This document shows positions 1 to 4,654 of a DNA stretch of 23,833 nucleotides, in pieces. The translations under genes and the position numbers were made by a program. This stretch comes from a virus. Numbering within the stretch: the stretch's first letter is position 1; each line of letters opens with the position of its first letter. The notes beneath the pieces were generated by a model that did not search any database, was not told the DNA's origin, and saw nothing but the letters and a program-made list of their open reading frames with translations. Where the stretch lies: positions 1-23,833 of IMG/VR virus record IMGVR_UViG_3300032893_000272; one strand, given 5' to 3'.

Positions 1-68
1 TCCATAGCGGCGCGGATCAAGATCAATCGCGCCTCGGCGTCCGATACGGGTCTAAACGTCTTGAGCAT
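1..68 (-). CDS. Partial hypothetical protein (N-terminus only)
   Basis: The first 22 codons of a leftward gene run off the left edge of the window. The ATG at 66-68 has an AAGGGA ribosome site about 9 bases upstream, and the reading frame is open to the edge. The visible start reads MLKTFRPVSDAEARLI, which is too short for a family call. It is the last visible member of the leftward small-gene operon (68 to 974), placed 29 bases after the membrane microprotein gene. No function is assigned. Confidence 0.5.
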   Translation of the reverse strand, partial: MLKTFRPVSDAEARLILIRAAM

Positions 69-97
69 AGGATCGTCCCTTATCCTAGTTGAGAGAG

Positions 98-226
98 TTA
101 CCGGCGGCCGGCCGGCGCGGTGCGATAAATGCGCGGTGACGCCACGCGGCCGAGGCCAAGCGCCATCAGCCGCGCGACGCCGAGCGTCGCTATCGCGTAG
201 AGAAGCCAATAGATTGCCAAATCCAT
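98..226 (-). CDS. Membrane microprotein, 42 aa
   Basis: This short ORF has one hydrophobic segment covering roughly residues 3-27 (DLAIYWLLYAIATLGVARL...), followed by a basic tail ending in RR. That suits a single-pass inner-membrane peptide. Its ATG overlaps the TAA of the upstream 88-aa gene in a TAATG junction, so translation is probably coupled. The family is not recognised. Small single-span proteins in phages include holins, superinfection-exclusion and antirestriction factors, but nothing here separates these. Support is the tight junction, the coherent hydrophobic segment and the same-strand neighbours. Confidence 0.55.
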   Translation of the reverse strand: MDLAIYWLLYAIATLGVARLMALGLGRVASPRIYRTAPAGRR

Positions 227-492
227 TATCTGCGCCTCAATTCGGGATAGTGAACCGTATACGCATGTTCGCGGTGCTTCGGGTCTTTCTGTTCAGGCAC
301 GGCGAGCGTATCCCAAAAACCCTCAGCGCCTCGGCAAATCGGGCAATGGCAAACGCCACAAGATCGCCATAGCGCGCGCGGCAAAACTACGAACCGCGTG
401 CGAGTTGCGGGTTGTCCATTGACGGGAAAGTGGGCCTCGAAGACCCGCATCCCGTTAAGCTGGAAAGCTGCATCGTCCATTTTTTCGTCCAT
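226..492 (-). CDS. Small Cys-rich (zinc-site-like) protein, 88 aa
   Basis: Hypothetical protein with a clustered cysteine motif CGVCHCPIC at about residues 45-53, which could hold a metal ion. The start at 492 has a CGAGG ribosome site about 8 bases upstream and overlaps the TAA of the preceding gene (TAATG). A second Met at residue 5 is a possible alternative start. It belongs to a leftward operon in which three successive products are small and cysteine-rich, so a DNA- or protein-binding accessory role is plausible but unproven. Confidence 0.6.
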   Translation of the reverse strand: MDEKMDDAAFQLNGMRVFEAHFPVNGQPATRTRFVVLPRALWRSCGVCHCPICRGAEGFWDTLAVPEQKDPKHREHAYTVHYPELRRR

Positions 493-656
493 TAGCGGGC
501 CTCGGCCTGTTCCAGTAGCCGGCGAATCGCGTTCGTCAATCCGTTTCGCATGTCGTAGCGTTTAAAGCACGCCCAACATGCAAGCAGGCCGCGATCCTTG
601 TCTCGGCCGCAAACCGGGCAGCGTTCGGAATCCCTGCAATTCTCGTAGTCGTCCAT
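492..656 (-). CDS. Small double-CxxC zinc-ribbon-like protein, 54 aa
   Basis: The protein has two CxxC knuckles, CPVC and CWAC, about ten residues apart, separated by a charged stretch. This is the arrangement of a minimal zinc ribbon or rubredoxin-like knuckle. The chosen ATG (654-656) has a strong AGGGG site 8 bases upstream. The frame stays open to an earlier ATG at 726-728 (78 aa), which would close the gap to the upstream gene but lacks a clear ribosome site. Its stop overlaps the next start. Function unknown. Confidence 0.6.
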   Translation of the reverse strand: MDDYENCRDSERCPVCGRDKDRGLLACWACFKRYDMRNGLTNAIRRLLEQAEAR

Positions 657-734
657 GCGATCATCCCCTATCAAGTTATTCGGCTTGATTGCTGTTCGGT
701 CAGATTGAATTGTCGCCGAGGTCGTCATCGGTGC

Positions 735-974
735 TTAGCTGGCTTTCCGGCCGAATAACTCGCCGGCCTCTTGGGTGAATAGCTCGGCCTGTTTCCGTTC
801 AGGCGCATGTAGCGCCGGCCATATCTCGCCTTGATTGTGGCAATAGCAATCGCAAACGATCCGGGCCTGATAGCTGCCCATCTTATCGGACAAATTCTCG
901 AATTTCGCGCCGAGGCATTCGGCATGCTGCCGCCGCGCGCACGGCTGGAAAGTCCGGTATTCGTTAGCATTCAT
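735..974 (-). CDS. Small Cys/His-rich hypothetical protein, 79 aa
   Basis: First gene of the leftward operon. The ATG at 972-974 was preferred because GAGG lies about 10 bases upstream; the ATG at 993-995 in the same frame has no ribosome site. The product has C..RRQHAEC near the N-terminus and CDCYCH in the middle, so four or five Cys/His ligands could bind zinc. The TATAAT box of the predicted leftward promoter lies 34 bases upstream. The family is not recognised. Small promoter-proximal phage genes are often host-takeover factors, which is inference only. Confidence 0.6.
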   Translation of the reverse strand: MNANEYRTFQPCARRQHAECLGAKFENLSDKMGSYQARIVCDCYCHNQGEIWPALHAPERKQAELFTQEAGELFGRKAS

Positions 975-1007
975 CTTGTGTTTGCCTCGTAACATATCAG
1001 AGGCTTG

Positions 1008-1056
1008 ATTATATCATATTTTTGTCAAGTCCTGTCAATACTGTCAGAAATGTCAA
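1008..1056 (-). promoter_or_regulatory. Leftward promoter with an array of TGACA repeats
   Basis: Read on the minus strand, a perfect TATAAT (1008-1013) lies 19 bases downstream of a perfect TTGACA (1033-1038). Further TGACA units start at 1023, 1042 and 1051 on plus-strand numbering (three TGTCAA and one TGTCAG in all), so the array repeats every 9-10 bases. The predicted transcript start is near 1001, giving a leader of about 27 bases before the ATG at 974. The repeats may simply be overlapping -35 boxes, or tandem operators stacked on one helical face. Confidence 0.6.
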
Positions 1057-1098
1057 TACTTACAAGGCTTTATCAGCATTCGCATCTTGTATTCATCG

Positions 1099-1113
1099 TT
1101 CGCATTTTGCGAA
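1099..1113. repeat. Perfect inverted repeat TTCGCA-TTT-TGCGAA
   Basis: Two 6-base arms with a 3-base spacer form a dyad inside the control region. The right half, ATTTTGCGAAT, recurs at 1574-1584. It is a possible regulator half-site pair. Confidence 0.4.
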
Positions 1114-1254
1114 TCGATATCACGCTATAACTCTTTCCTGTATAAGATGCCACGTCGGCGAACGTCTCGGCCGCTATCGTCCTAATCGTCATCAGATAAT
1201 CGTAGGTCGGCCTAATCGGATGTCATGGCCCGAGGCCGCGCGGGCCGGCCTGTA

Positions 1255-1268
1255 GCCGAGGCCTCGGC
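1255..1268. repeat. 14-base perfect palindrome GCCGAGGCCTCGGC
   Basis: A spacer-less GC palindrome within the control region. Related CTCGGCC/GGCCGAG words occur nearby near 1166, 1231 and 1399. The same word is common in coding DNA here as Ala-Glu or Gly-Leu codons, so significance is uncertain. Confidence 0.35.
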
Positions 1269-1358
1269 CATCAGCTTCGCATAAGCCGCATTCTGTTAAC
1301 TACGATAGTCGGCGATTGTCTAATGATATCAATAGGTTAGCGCATATCGGCGAAGTTA

Positions 1359-1374
1359 TGGCGAATTATCGCCA
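1359..1374. repeat. Inverted repeat TGGCGA-ATTA-TCGCCA
   Basis: Perfect 6-base arms around a 4-base AT centre, making a 16-base fully symmetric site. Its size and AT centre resemble a typical homodimeric repressor operator. It sits mid-way between the two divergent promoters. Confidence 0.45.
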
Positions 1375-1412
1375 GCGCTTGAGGTCTGACCGGCCCGGCC
1401 TCGGCATCCTTT

Positions 1413-1518
1413 CGGCCGTCCTAGGGTGGTCGGGGATACCTTGCCGGCCGTCCAAGGCCGCCCTTCAGGGGGTCTCCGCGTGAGTACTTAACTCCCCTCG
1501 ATGTGTGGGGATACCTTG
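1413..1518. repeat. Interleaved direct repeats with hairpin potential
   Basis: GGGGATACCTTG occurs at 1432-1443 and again, identical, at 1507-1518, 75 bases apart. CGGCCGTCC occurs at 1413-1421 and 1445-1453. Between them, GAGT-acttA-ACTC (1482-1494) and neighbouring AGGG/CCCT arms could fold. The block is non-coding and could be an RNA element or a protein-binding array. Confidence 0.45.
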
Positions 1519-1644
1519 GGGGCTAGGCTGCCTTTTCCCACTAGCGTCTATCTTGAGGGAGTCACATTTTCAGATTTTGCGAATTGAAGATTCTTATTCT
1601 CTCCGTATGGGTTTCCGCACGTTTGAGATGGGAGATTGAATTAA

Positions 1645-1690
1645 TTGACAGTTGTGACATTGACATAGACTGTCATTAGCGCTACATAAT
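1645..1690 (+). promoter_or_regulatory. Rightward promoter with TGACA repeats
   Basis: A perfect TTGACA (1660-1665) lies 19 bases before CATAAT (1685-1690), the same unusual spacing as the leftward promoter. A second TTGACA is at 1645-1650, TGACA at 1655-1659, and an inverted TGTCA at 1671-1675. Transcription would start about seven bases after the -10 box, essentially at the ATG at 1698, so the first message may be leaderless. Confidence 0.55.
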
Positions 1691-1697
1691 TCGGGGG

Positions 1698-2075
1698 ATG
1701 GATTTATTTGCGCTAAGAGACGCTGGAGGGAAGAAATTGGAGCCGATATACGGGGATTTTGCGAAATTGCCGAAAGATTTTTGGGAGAATGCGCGGAGCA
1801 TGGAGCGGATTCCGTCCTGCTCGGTGAAGTTTTATGCGCAGAGTTGGGATTACGGACGGCGAATTTCCCTTGTAGAGACTGCGCTTTCTTTGGAAAAAGA
1901 GCCGGAGATGCGGACGCGCGAAAATATCTGCATGACGATTGTCACTCCATGCGAATTGACAGATTCGCAGATGTTGTCGGGCTACGAGCCCGCCGGAGCG
2001 TGCTACAAGCCCGAGGACATTCAACGTCTGATGGATGCTCTCTGGGCGATCGGGGTGAGGCCGAGCCGTGGGTAA
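1698..2075 (+). CDS. Hypothetical protein, 125 aa, first gene of the rightward operon
   Basis: Soluble-looking protein with no membrane segment and four scattered cysteines. The family is not recognised. The ATG directly follows a run of five G and sits where transcription from the upstream promoter is expected to begin, so initiation may be leaderless or use the immediately adjacent G-run. The gene opens the long rightward operon and overlaps the next gene (2068) by 8 bases. The lack of any other coherent frame over this interval supports it as coding. Confidence 0.65.
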   Translation: MDLFALRDAGGKKLEPIYGDFAKLPKDFWENARSMERIPSCSVKFYAQSWDYGRRISLVETALSLEKEPEMRTRENICMTIVTPCELTDSQMLSGYEPAGACYKPEDIQRLMDALWAIGVRPSRG

Positions 2076-2187
2076 ATCCATCCGGTGTCCATTCTGCAAC
2101 GAGCGGAAATGGTATCCGGCAGTTCGCATCTGGGCGGATGTGTTTCTCTATCACGTCTGGCGTGCGCACGGGCTGATGCTCTGCTGA
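2068..2187 (+). CDS. C2H2 zinc-finger-like microprotein, 39 aa (GTG start)
   Basis: A short ORF missed by ATG-based or length-limited calling. The GTG at 2068-2070 has GGTGAGG seven bases upstream, an excellent ribosome site, and overlaps the preceding stop by 8 bases. The product contains CPFC (Cys7, Cys10) and, after 18 residues, His29-x4-His34, with a terminal Cys39. This is the ligand pattern of a C2H2 zinc finger with aromatic core residues (W15, Y16, W22, F26). It could bind DNA or a host protein; the target is unknown. The coherent zinc-finger pattern in such a short frame is the main support. Confidence 0.6.
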   Translation: MGKSIRCPFCNERKWYPAVRIWADVFLYHVWRAHGLMLC

Positions 2188-2201
2188 AAACGAGGCCTGA
2201 A

Positions 2202-2579
2202 ATGTTTACCGAGACGCCGAAAGCTAACCCGGAAACGCCCGCTGTAAAGAAGGCAGGAAAGTATCACGCGCTGGCCGAGGCTATTCGCCGGGGATGCAAG
2301 ATTAGCCCGGTCCAGTGTCGGCGGCTGACTTTCGTTCCACCCGGTGAATGGGGCGAAGAATTGGCCTCTTGCGCGCTTGGAGCCGCCGCGCTCGCTGTCG
2401 GATTTGAATACGACCGAGCCAATTTTACGCCGTCTGTTTTTTCGTATCGCCTGCATCGGCAATTCCCTGAGTTGCAGGACCGCATCGAAGAAACGCTTCT
2501 GATGAACAAGATCATCGCGCTGAACGACGATAGGGGATGGTCGCGCGAGAAGATCGCCGATTGGCTCGATTCGCTCTAA
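2202..2579 (+). CDS. Hypothetical protein, 125 aa
   Basis: The frame is open from further upstream, but the ATG at 2202 has GAGG six bases upstream and follows the previous stop by 14 bases, so it was chosen. The N-terminal 20 residues are rich in Pro, Lys and Thr. The rest is helical-looking with an Ala-rich segment (ALGAAALAVGFEYD) and ends WSREKIADWLDSL, reminiscent of short HTH-like helices. A role in DNA binding is a guess; no family is recognised. Confidence 0.65.
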   Translation: MFTETPKANPETPAVKKAGKYHALAEAIRRGCKISPVQCRRLTFVPPGEWGEELASCALGAAALAVGFEYDRANFTPSVFSYRLHRQFPELQDRIEETLLMNKIIALNDDRGWSREKIADWLDSL

Positions 2580-2586
2580 GGCGTCT

Positions 2587-2928
2587 TTGAGCATCCAGGA
2601 TTTCGATTTTTGGGGGGAGTGGGACGATTTGATTAAATCGCCGCCAATAGAACAGATGACGCGACGCCAAAGGGCGAACAGAATCATCAAGCTGAAAATC
2701 CAGAAGGAGCGGGCCGCTGCGGCTCTGAAATACGCCATAGATGAGTTGGGAAAGCTGGAGTCGGAAACAGAAGTTGCTTCGCAGGAGGGGACAAATGGCC
2801 GGGAGCGGAGTGCCGAGACAGGAACTGTCAAAACTGCCACAACGCCCGAGAACGGCGCCGGACATTCGACCGTGGCGGCCGGGCCTGAGAATCTGGGCAA
2901 TGGTCGTGTCGAGAGATTCCGATGGTGA
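2587..2928 (+). CDS. Hypothetical helical protein, 113 aa (TTG start)
   Basis: The frame opens with a TTG preceded by AAGG, 7 bases after the previous stop. Residues 1-60 look like a genuine protein: an aromatic start (DFDFWGEWDD) followed by a long charged amphipathic helix or coiled coil (RRQRANRIIKLKIQKERAAAALKYAIDELGKLE). The last 45 residues are low-complexity (Thr, Gly, Ala, Glu) and lie over the start of the next gene in another frame. The tail may therefore be an overprinted extension. No family recognised. Confidence 0.5.
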   Translation: MSIQDFDFWGEWDDLIKSPPIEQMTRRQRANRIIKLKIQKERAAAALKYAIDELGKLESETEVASQEGTNGRERSAETGTVKTATTPENGAGHSTVAAGPENLGNGRVERFRW

Positions 2929-3181
2929 TTACATGCTCGTACCGGCGGTCTTTCTCGGCAAGCAAATCGAGGATATTTTAGCCCGACCGGGCAATGTTTT
3001 CGTGAGAATCGGCAGGGAAATCGCCCAGGTGGCGCGCGAGCGGCTGTTTCTGCATTCCGGAGACGGGGGAACGGAAGTGGCTCGATGGAATGCCTTTCGA
3101 CGGTCTATGCCGCCGTCAACGTCGGAGACTTCGCCTCGGCATGCCGTGGGGAACATTCTGCAAGAGGCGGATGCGGAGTAG
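2795..3181 (+). CDS. Hypothetical protein, 128 aa
   Basis: The ATG at 2795 has a near-ideal AGGAGGGG ribosome site (CAGGAGGGGACAAATG) and was preferred over the frame's upstream start. The first 45 codons overlap the preceding gene in a different frame by 134 bases. The N-terminus is Pro/Arg-rich. The centre (DYMLVPAVFLGKQIEDILARP) looks like a small folded domain, followed by a basic helix. An internal ATG at 2900 is possible but has a weaker site. No family recognised. Confidence 0.55.
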   Translation: MAGSGVPRQELSKLPQRPRTAPDIRPWRPGLRIWAMVVSRDSDGDYMLVPAVFLGKQIEDILARPGNVFVRIGREIAQVARERLFLHSGDGGTEVARWNAFRRSMPPSTSETSPRHAVGNILQEADAE

Positions 3182-3189
3182 GGTTGAAA

Positions 3190-3250
3190 GGGGCGAGGGG
3201 TCGTTGAGGGTCTTCGGGCTCTCGTAGAGTGTATAGCGGCCCTTCGCCCC
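3190..3250 (+). ncRNA. Structured RNA leader: long stem plus cUUCGg tetraloop hairpin
   Basis: GGGGCGAGGG (3190-3199) can pair with CCCTTCGCCCC (3240-3250), leaving a single-base bulge. Nested inside, GAGGGTC (3206-3212) pairs with GGCTCTC (3217-3223), with two G-U wobbles, around a TTCG loop closed by C-G. That is the exceptionally stable cUUCGg tetraloop. The element lies in a 78-base gap and ends ten bases before the ATG of the 3260 gene, leaving its ribosome site single-stranded. No U-tract follows, so it is probably a processing or translation-control structure, not a terminator. Confidence 0.5.
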
Positions 3251-3259
3251 GAAAGAAAG

Positions 3260-4111
3260 ATGAGCAAGCGGACGAATAGACGCCGAGGAGCCCCGGACGG
3301 AGCCCGTCTGCGGGTCGATACGCTGCGGGAGGCCGAGGCGGCAGCCGAGCGTATCGAGGACTTGGTTCGCGTGGCGCCGGCGCGCGGCACTGGCGTCAAT
3401 CAGTGGATCAAGACCTGCCCCATCTGTAAGGCGCCCGAGCGCCGGGCCATGAACGAATCGATCCTGATGGGGCTGACTTACCGAAAATTCGTCGCCCGAT
3501 GGGGCGAGGGCATTCTATCCCTGCCTCAATACATGCGCCATCGGCGGATTCACATCTTCCAATTGATTCGCGGCCTGGGGACTCTGGAAGCGTCAACTTC
3601 GATGCTCAAGATTATGCGCTTCCCGATGGACGGCACGGCTTATGAACAGGCCGATTTCTGCGTCAAGCAGATTGGGTATATGCTCGACCAGCGGCGATTC
3701 GGGAAGCTGACGGACCCGACCGTGGCCGGTGAGTATGAGGGCGTGCGCAAAGACTGCATCGCGATTCTCAAGGCGATCGATATTCGCGAGAAATTCCGGG
3801 GCGAGGTTCCGGTCGGCGAAGTAGTAGACGAAGACGAAAGAGCGCTACTCCAATCGGCGCAGAGGTTGATCGATGAGCAAGAACGAGAAGATCAAGGCGG
3901 AGATGATCAACGCACAGACGGGACCGCAAGTGAACCAACCGGAGACGATCAATCCGCCGATGCCGCCGTTGGACAATCCGGCGGATCAGCGGACGATGGC
4001 GCGGGCGCCGTCATTCCCGAGGTTTCAGCCGACGCCGAGCGCTACATCGACCTTGAGACTTTGGGGGATGACGCTCCCGGAACTGGCGGCGATGCTGGAG
4101 AAACTGTCTAA
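3260..4111 (+). CDS. Zinc-finger/HTH DNA-binding protein, candidate small terminase
   Basis: 283 aa. After a basic N-terminus, residues 50-98 contain CPIC (Cys53, Cys56) and RHRRIH (His94, His98) bracketing an HTH-like stretch (MNESILMGLTYRKFVARWG...LPQYMRH). This Cys/Cys...RHxxxH layout is common in phage and bacterial DNA-binding proteins with a resolvase-like HTH. Residues 100-200 are helical. The last ~80 are an acidic Gly/Asp/Ala/Ser-rich tail that overlaps the next gene by 239 bases. Its place upstream of the large terminase and its zinc/HTH head make it a candidate small terminase subunit, but homology was not tested. Only a weak GAAAGA site precedes the ATG. Confidence 0.6.
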   Translation: MSKRTNRRRGAPDGARLRVDTLREAEAAAERIEDLVRVAPARGTGVNQWIKTCPICKAPERRAMNESILMGLTYRKFVARWGEGILSLPQYMRHRRIHIFQLIRGLGTLEASTSMLKIMRFPMDGTAYEQADFCVKQIGYMLDQRRFGKLTDPTVAGEYEGVRKDCIAILKAIDIREKFRGEVPVGEVVDEDERALLQSAQRLIDEQEREDQGGDDQRTDGTASEPTGDDQSADAAVGQSGGSADDGAGAVIPEVSADAERYIDLETLGDDAPGTGGDAGETV

Positions 4112-4268
4112 GGGCATCGTCTCACAAAACGCCTGGGGCACGACGGAGAATATCTGCAAGATTTGCAAAAATTGGTCGTATCAGTCGAGGGCCACATGTG
4201 TCCATGTGCAATTGAGGGAGTTGCTGAAGAAGATCGCCGAGAAGCCGCCGGTCCCGGTCGCGTCCTGA
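3873..4268 (+). CDS. Hypothetical protein with C-terminal CxxC...CxH zinc site, 131 aa
   Basis: The ATG at 3873 has GAGG about 8-9 bases upstream. Residues 15-60 are Pro/Asn-rich and probably unstructured. Residues 64-125 look folded, with two helices flanking Cys95-x2-Cys98...Cys109-x-His111, a likely zinc site. The first 239 bases overlap the C-terminus of the 3260 gene in another frame. Third-position GC by eye is clearly higher in this frame across the overlap, which argues that this frame is the older coding one. It overlaps the downstream HTH gene by 73 bases. No family recognised. Confidence 0.65.
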   Translation: MSKNEKIKAEMINAQTGPQVNQPETINPPMPPLDNPADQRTMARAPSFPRFQPTPSATSTLRLWGMTLPELAAMLEKLSKGIVSQNAWGTTENICKICKNWSYQSRATCVHVQLRELLKKIAEKPPVPVAS

Positions 4269-4411
4269 AATTGAAGGAAGTTGCGGACATTCTCCGGGTC
4301 ACGCGGGTCACGCTGCATAAGATGATCGCGAAAGGCGAGATTCGAGGATTCAGAATCGGCCGCGCGTGGCGATTCATGCCCGAGGAAGTCGATCGGCTGA
4401 TAGAAGGATGA
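4196..4411 (+). CDS. Excisionase-like winged HTH (MerR/HTH_17 type) protein, 71 aa
   Basis: Residues 23-70 match the DNA-binding excisionase family pattern: KLKEVADILRVTRVTLHKMI, then GEIRGFRIGRAWRF, then EEVDRLI. That is helix-turn-helix, a wing with Gly-Arg-x-Trp-Arg, and a closing helix. Such proteins bind DNA as recombination directionality factors, small terminases or transcription regulators. With no integrase in view, a packaging or regulatory role is as likely as excision. The ATG at 4196 has GAGGG 4-5 bases upstream. The first 22 residues, including CPC, precede the domain. Confidence 0.75.
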   Translation: MCPCAIEGVAEEDRREAAGPGRVLKLKEVADILRVTRVTLHKMIAKGEIRGFRIGRAWRFMPEEVDRLIEG

Positions 4412-4414
4412 TCG

Positions 4415-4654
4415 ATGTTGAAATGTGCCCTGTGCGGCGCGGCTTTCGTTCGCGGTGGAAATCGGCAGCGATATTGTTCGCGGAACTGTCACGACTTGCG
4501 ATATGGACGATCCGCCCGAGGACGGCTCTCTCGCCGAATGGCGAATCGACGATGGAAGCAACGGCGCCGCCTCGGTGTATCGGGCCGACGGGCAACTCTG
4601 CTGATTGCGCTTGCGGATGCTCTGTATGATTTGAGGCAATACGAAGGAAGATGA
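4415..4654 (+). CDS. Small basic zinc-binding protein, 79 aa
   Basis: The N-terminus holds CALCG (Cys4, Cys7) and, 13 residues later, YCSRNC (Cys21, Cys25). This is the four-Cys pattern of a zinc ribbon of the kind written C..CG..F......YCS..C. A strongly Arg-rich segment (SARGRLSRRMANRRWKQRRR) follows, suited to nucleic-acid binding, then a short Leu/Ala helix. An AAGGATG site precedes the start 3 bases after the HTH gene's stop, and the stop overlaps the next ATG (ATGA). It may partner the HTH protein just upstream, which is inference from adjacency. Confidence 0.6.
   Translation: MLKCALCGAAFVRGGNRQRYCSRNCHDLRYGRSARGRLSRRMANRRWKQRRRLGVSGRRATLLIALADALYDLRQYEGR

Larger units (their letters stand above)
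975..1697. other. Non-coding intergenic control region, 723 bases
   Basis: No convincing gene lies here on either strand. It separates the leftward and rightward operons. Each end holds a sigma70-like promoter with clustered TTGACA/TGACA motifs. The interior holds perfect palindromes at 1099-1113, 1255-1268 and 1359-1374, a GC-rich repeat block at 1413-1518 and AT-rich DNA near 1565-1690. ATTTTGCGAAT occurs twice (1104-1114 and 1574-1584). CTCGGCC or its complement recurs near 1166, 1231, 1255-1268 and 1399. This layout suits a regulatory hub, and could also suit a replication origin. Confidence 0.7.

Noticed and set aside
1022-1255. Plus-strand ORF of 77 aa in the control region
   Set aside because: No ribosome site, mixed composition (runs of Arg/Ser/His), and it covers promoter repeats and palindromes.
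2151-2900. Minus-strand ORF of 249 aa
   Set aside because: Covers three plus-strand genes with ribosome sites; composition is that of an antisense shadow.
4503-4604. 33-codon plus-strand frame inside the 79-aa zinc protein gene with high third-position GC
   Set aside because: No ribosome site; the host frame has a convincing four-Cys zinc pattern and junctions on both sides. The high GC3 may come from Arg codons in the real frame.
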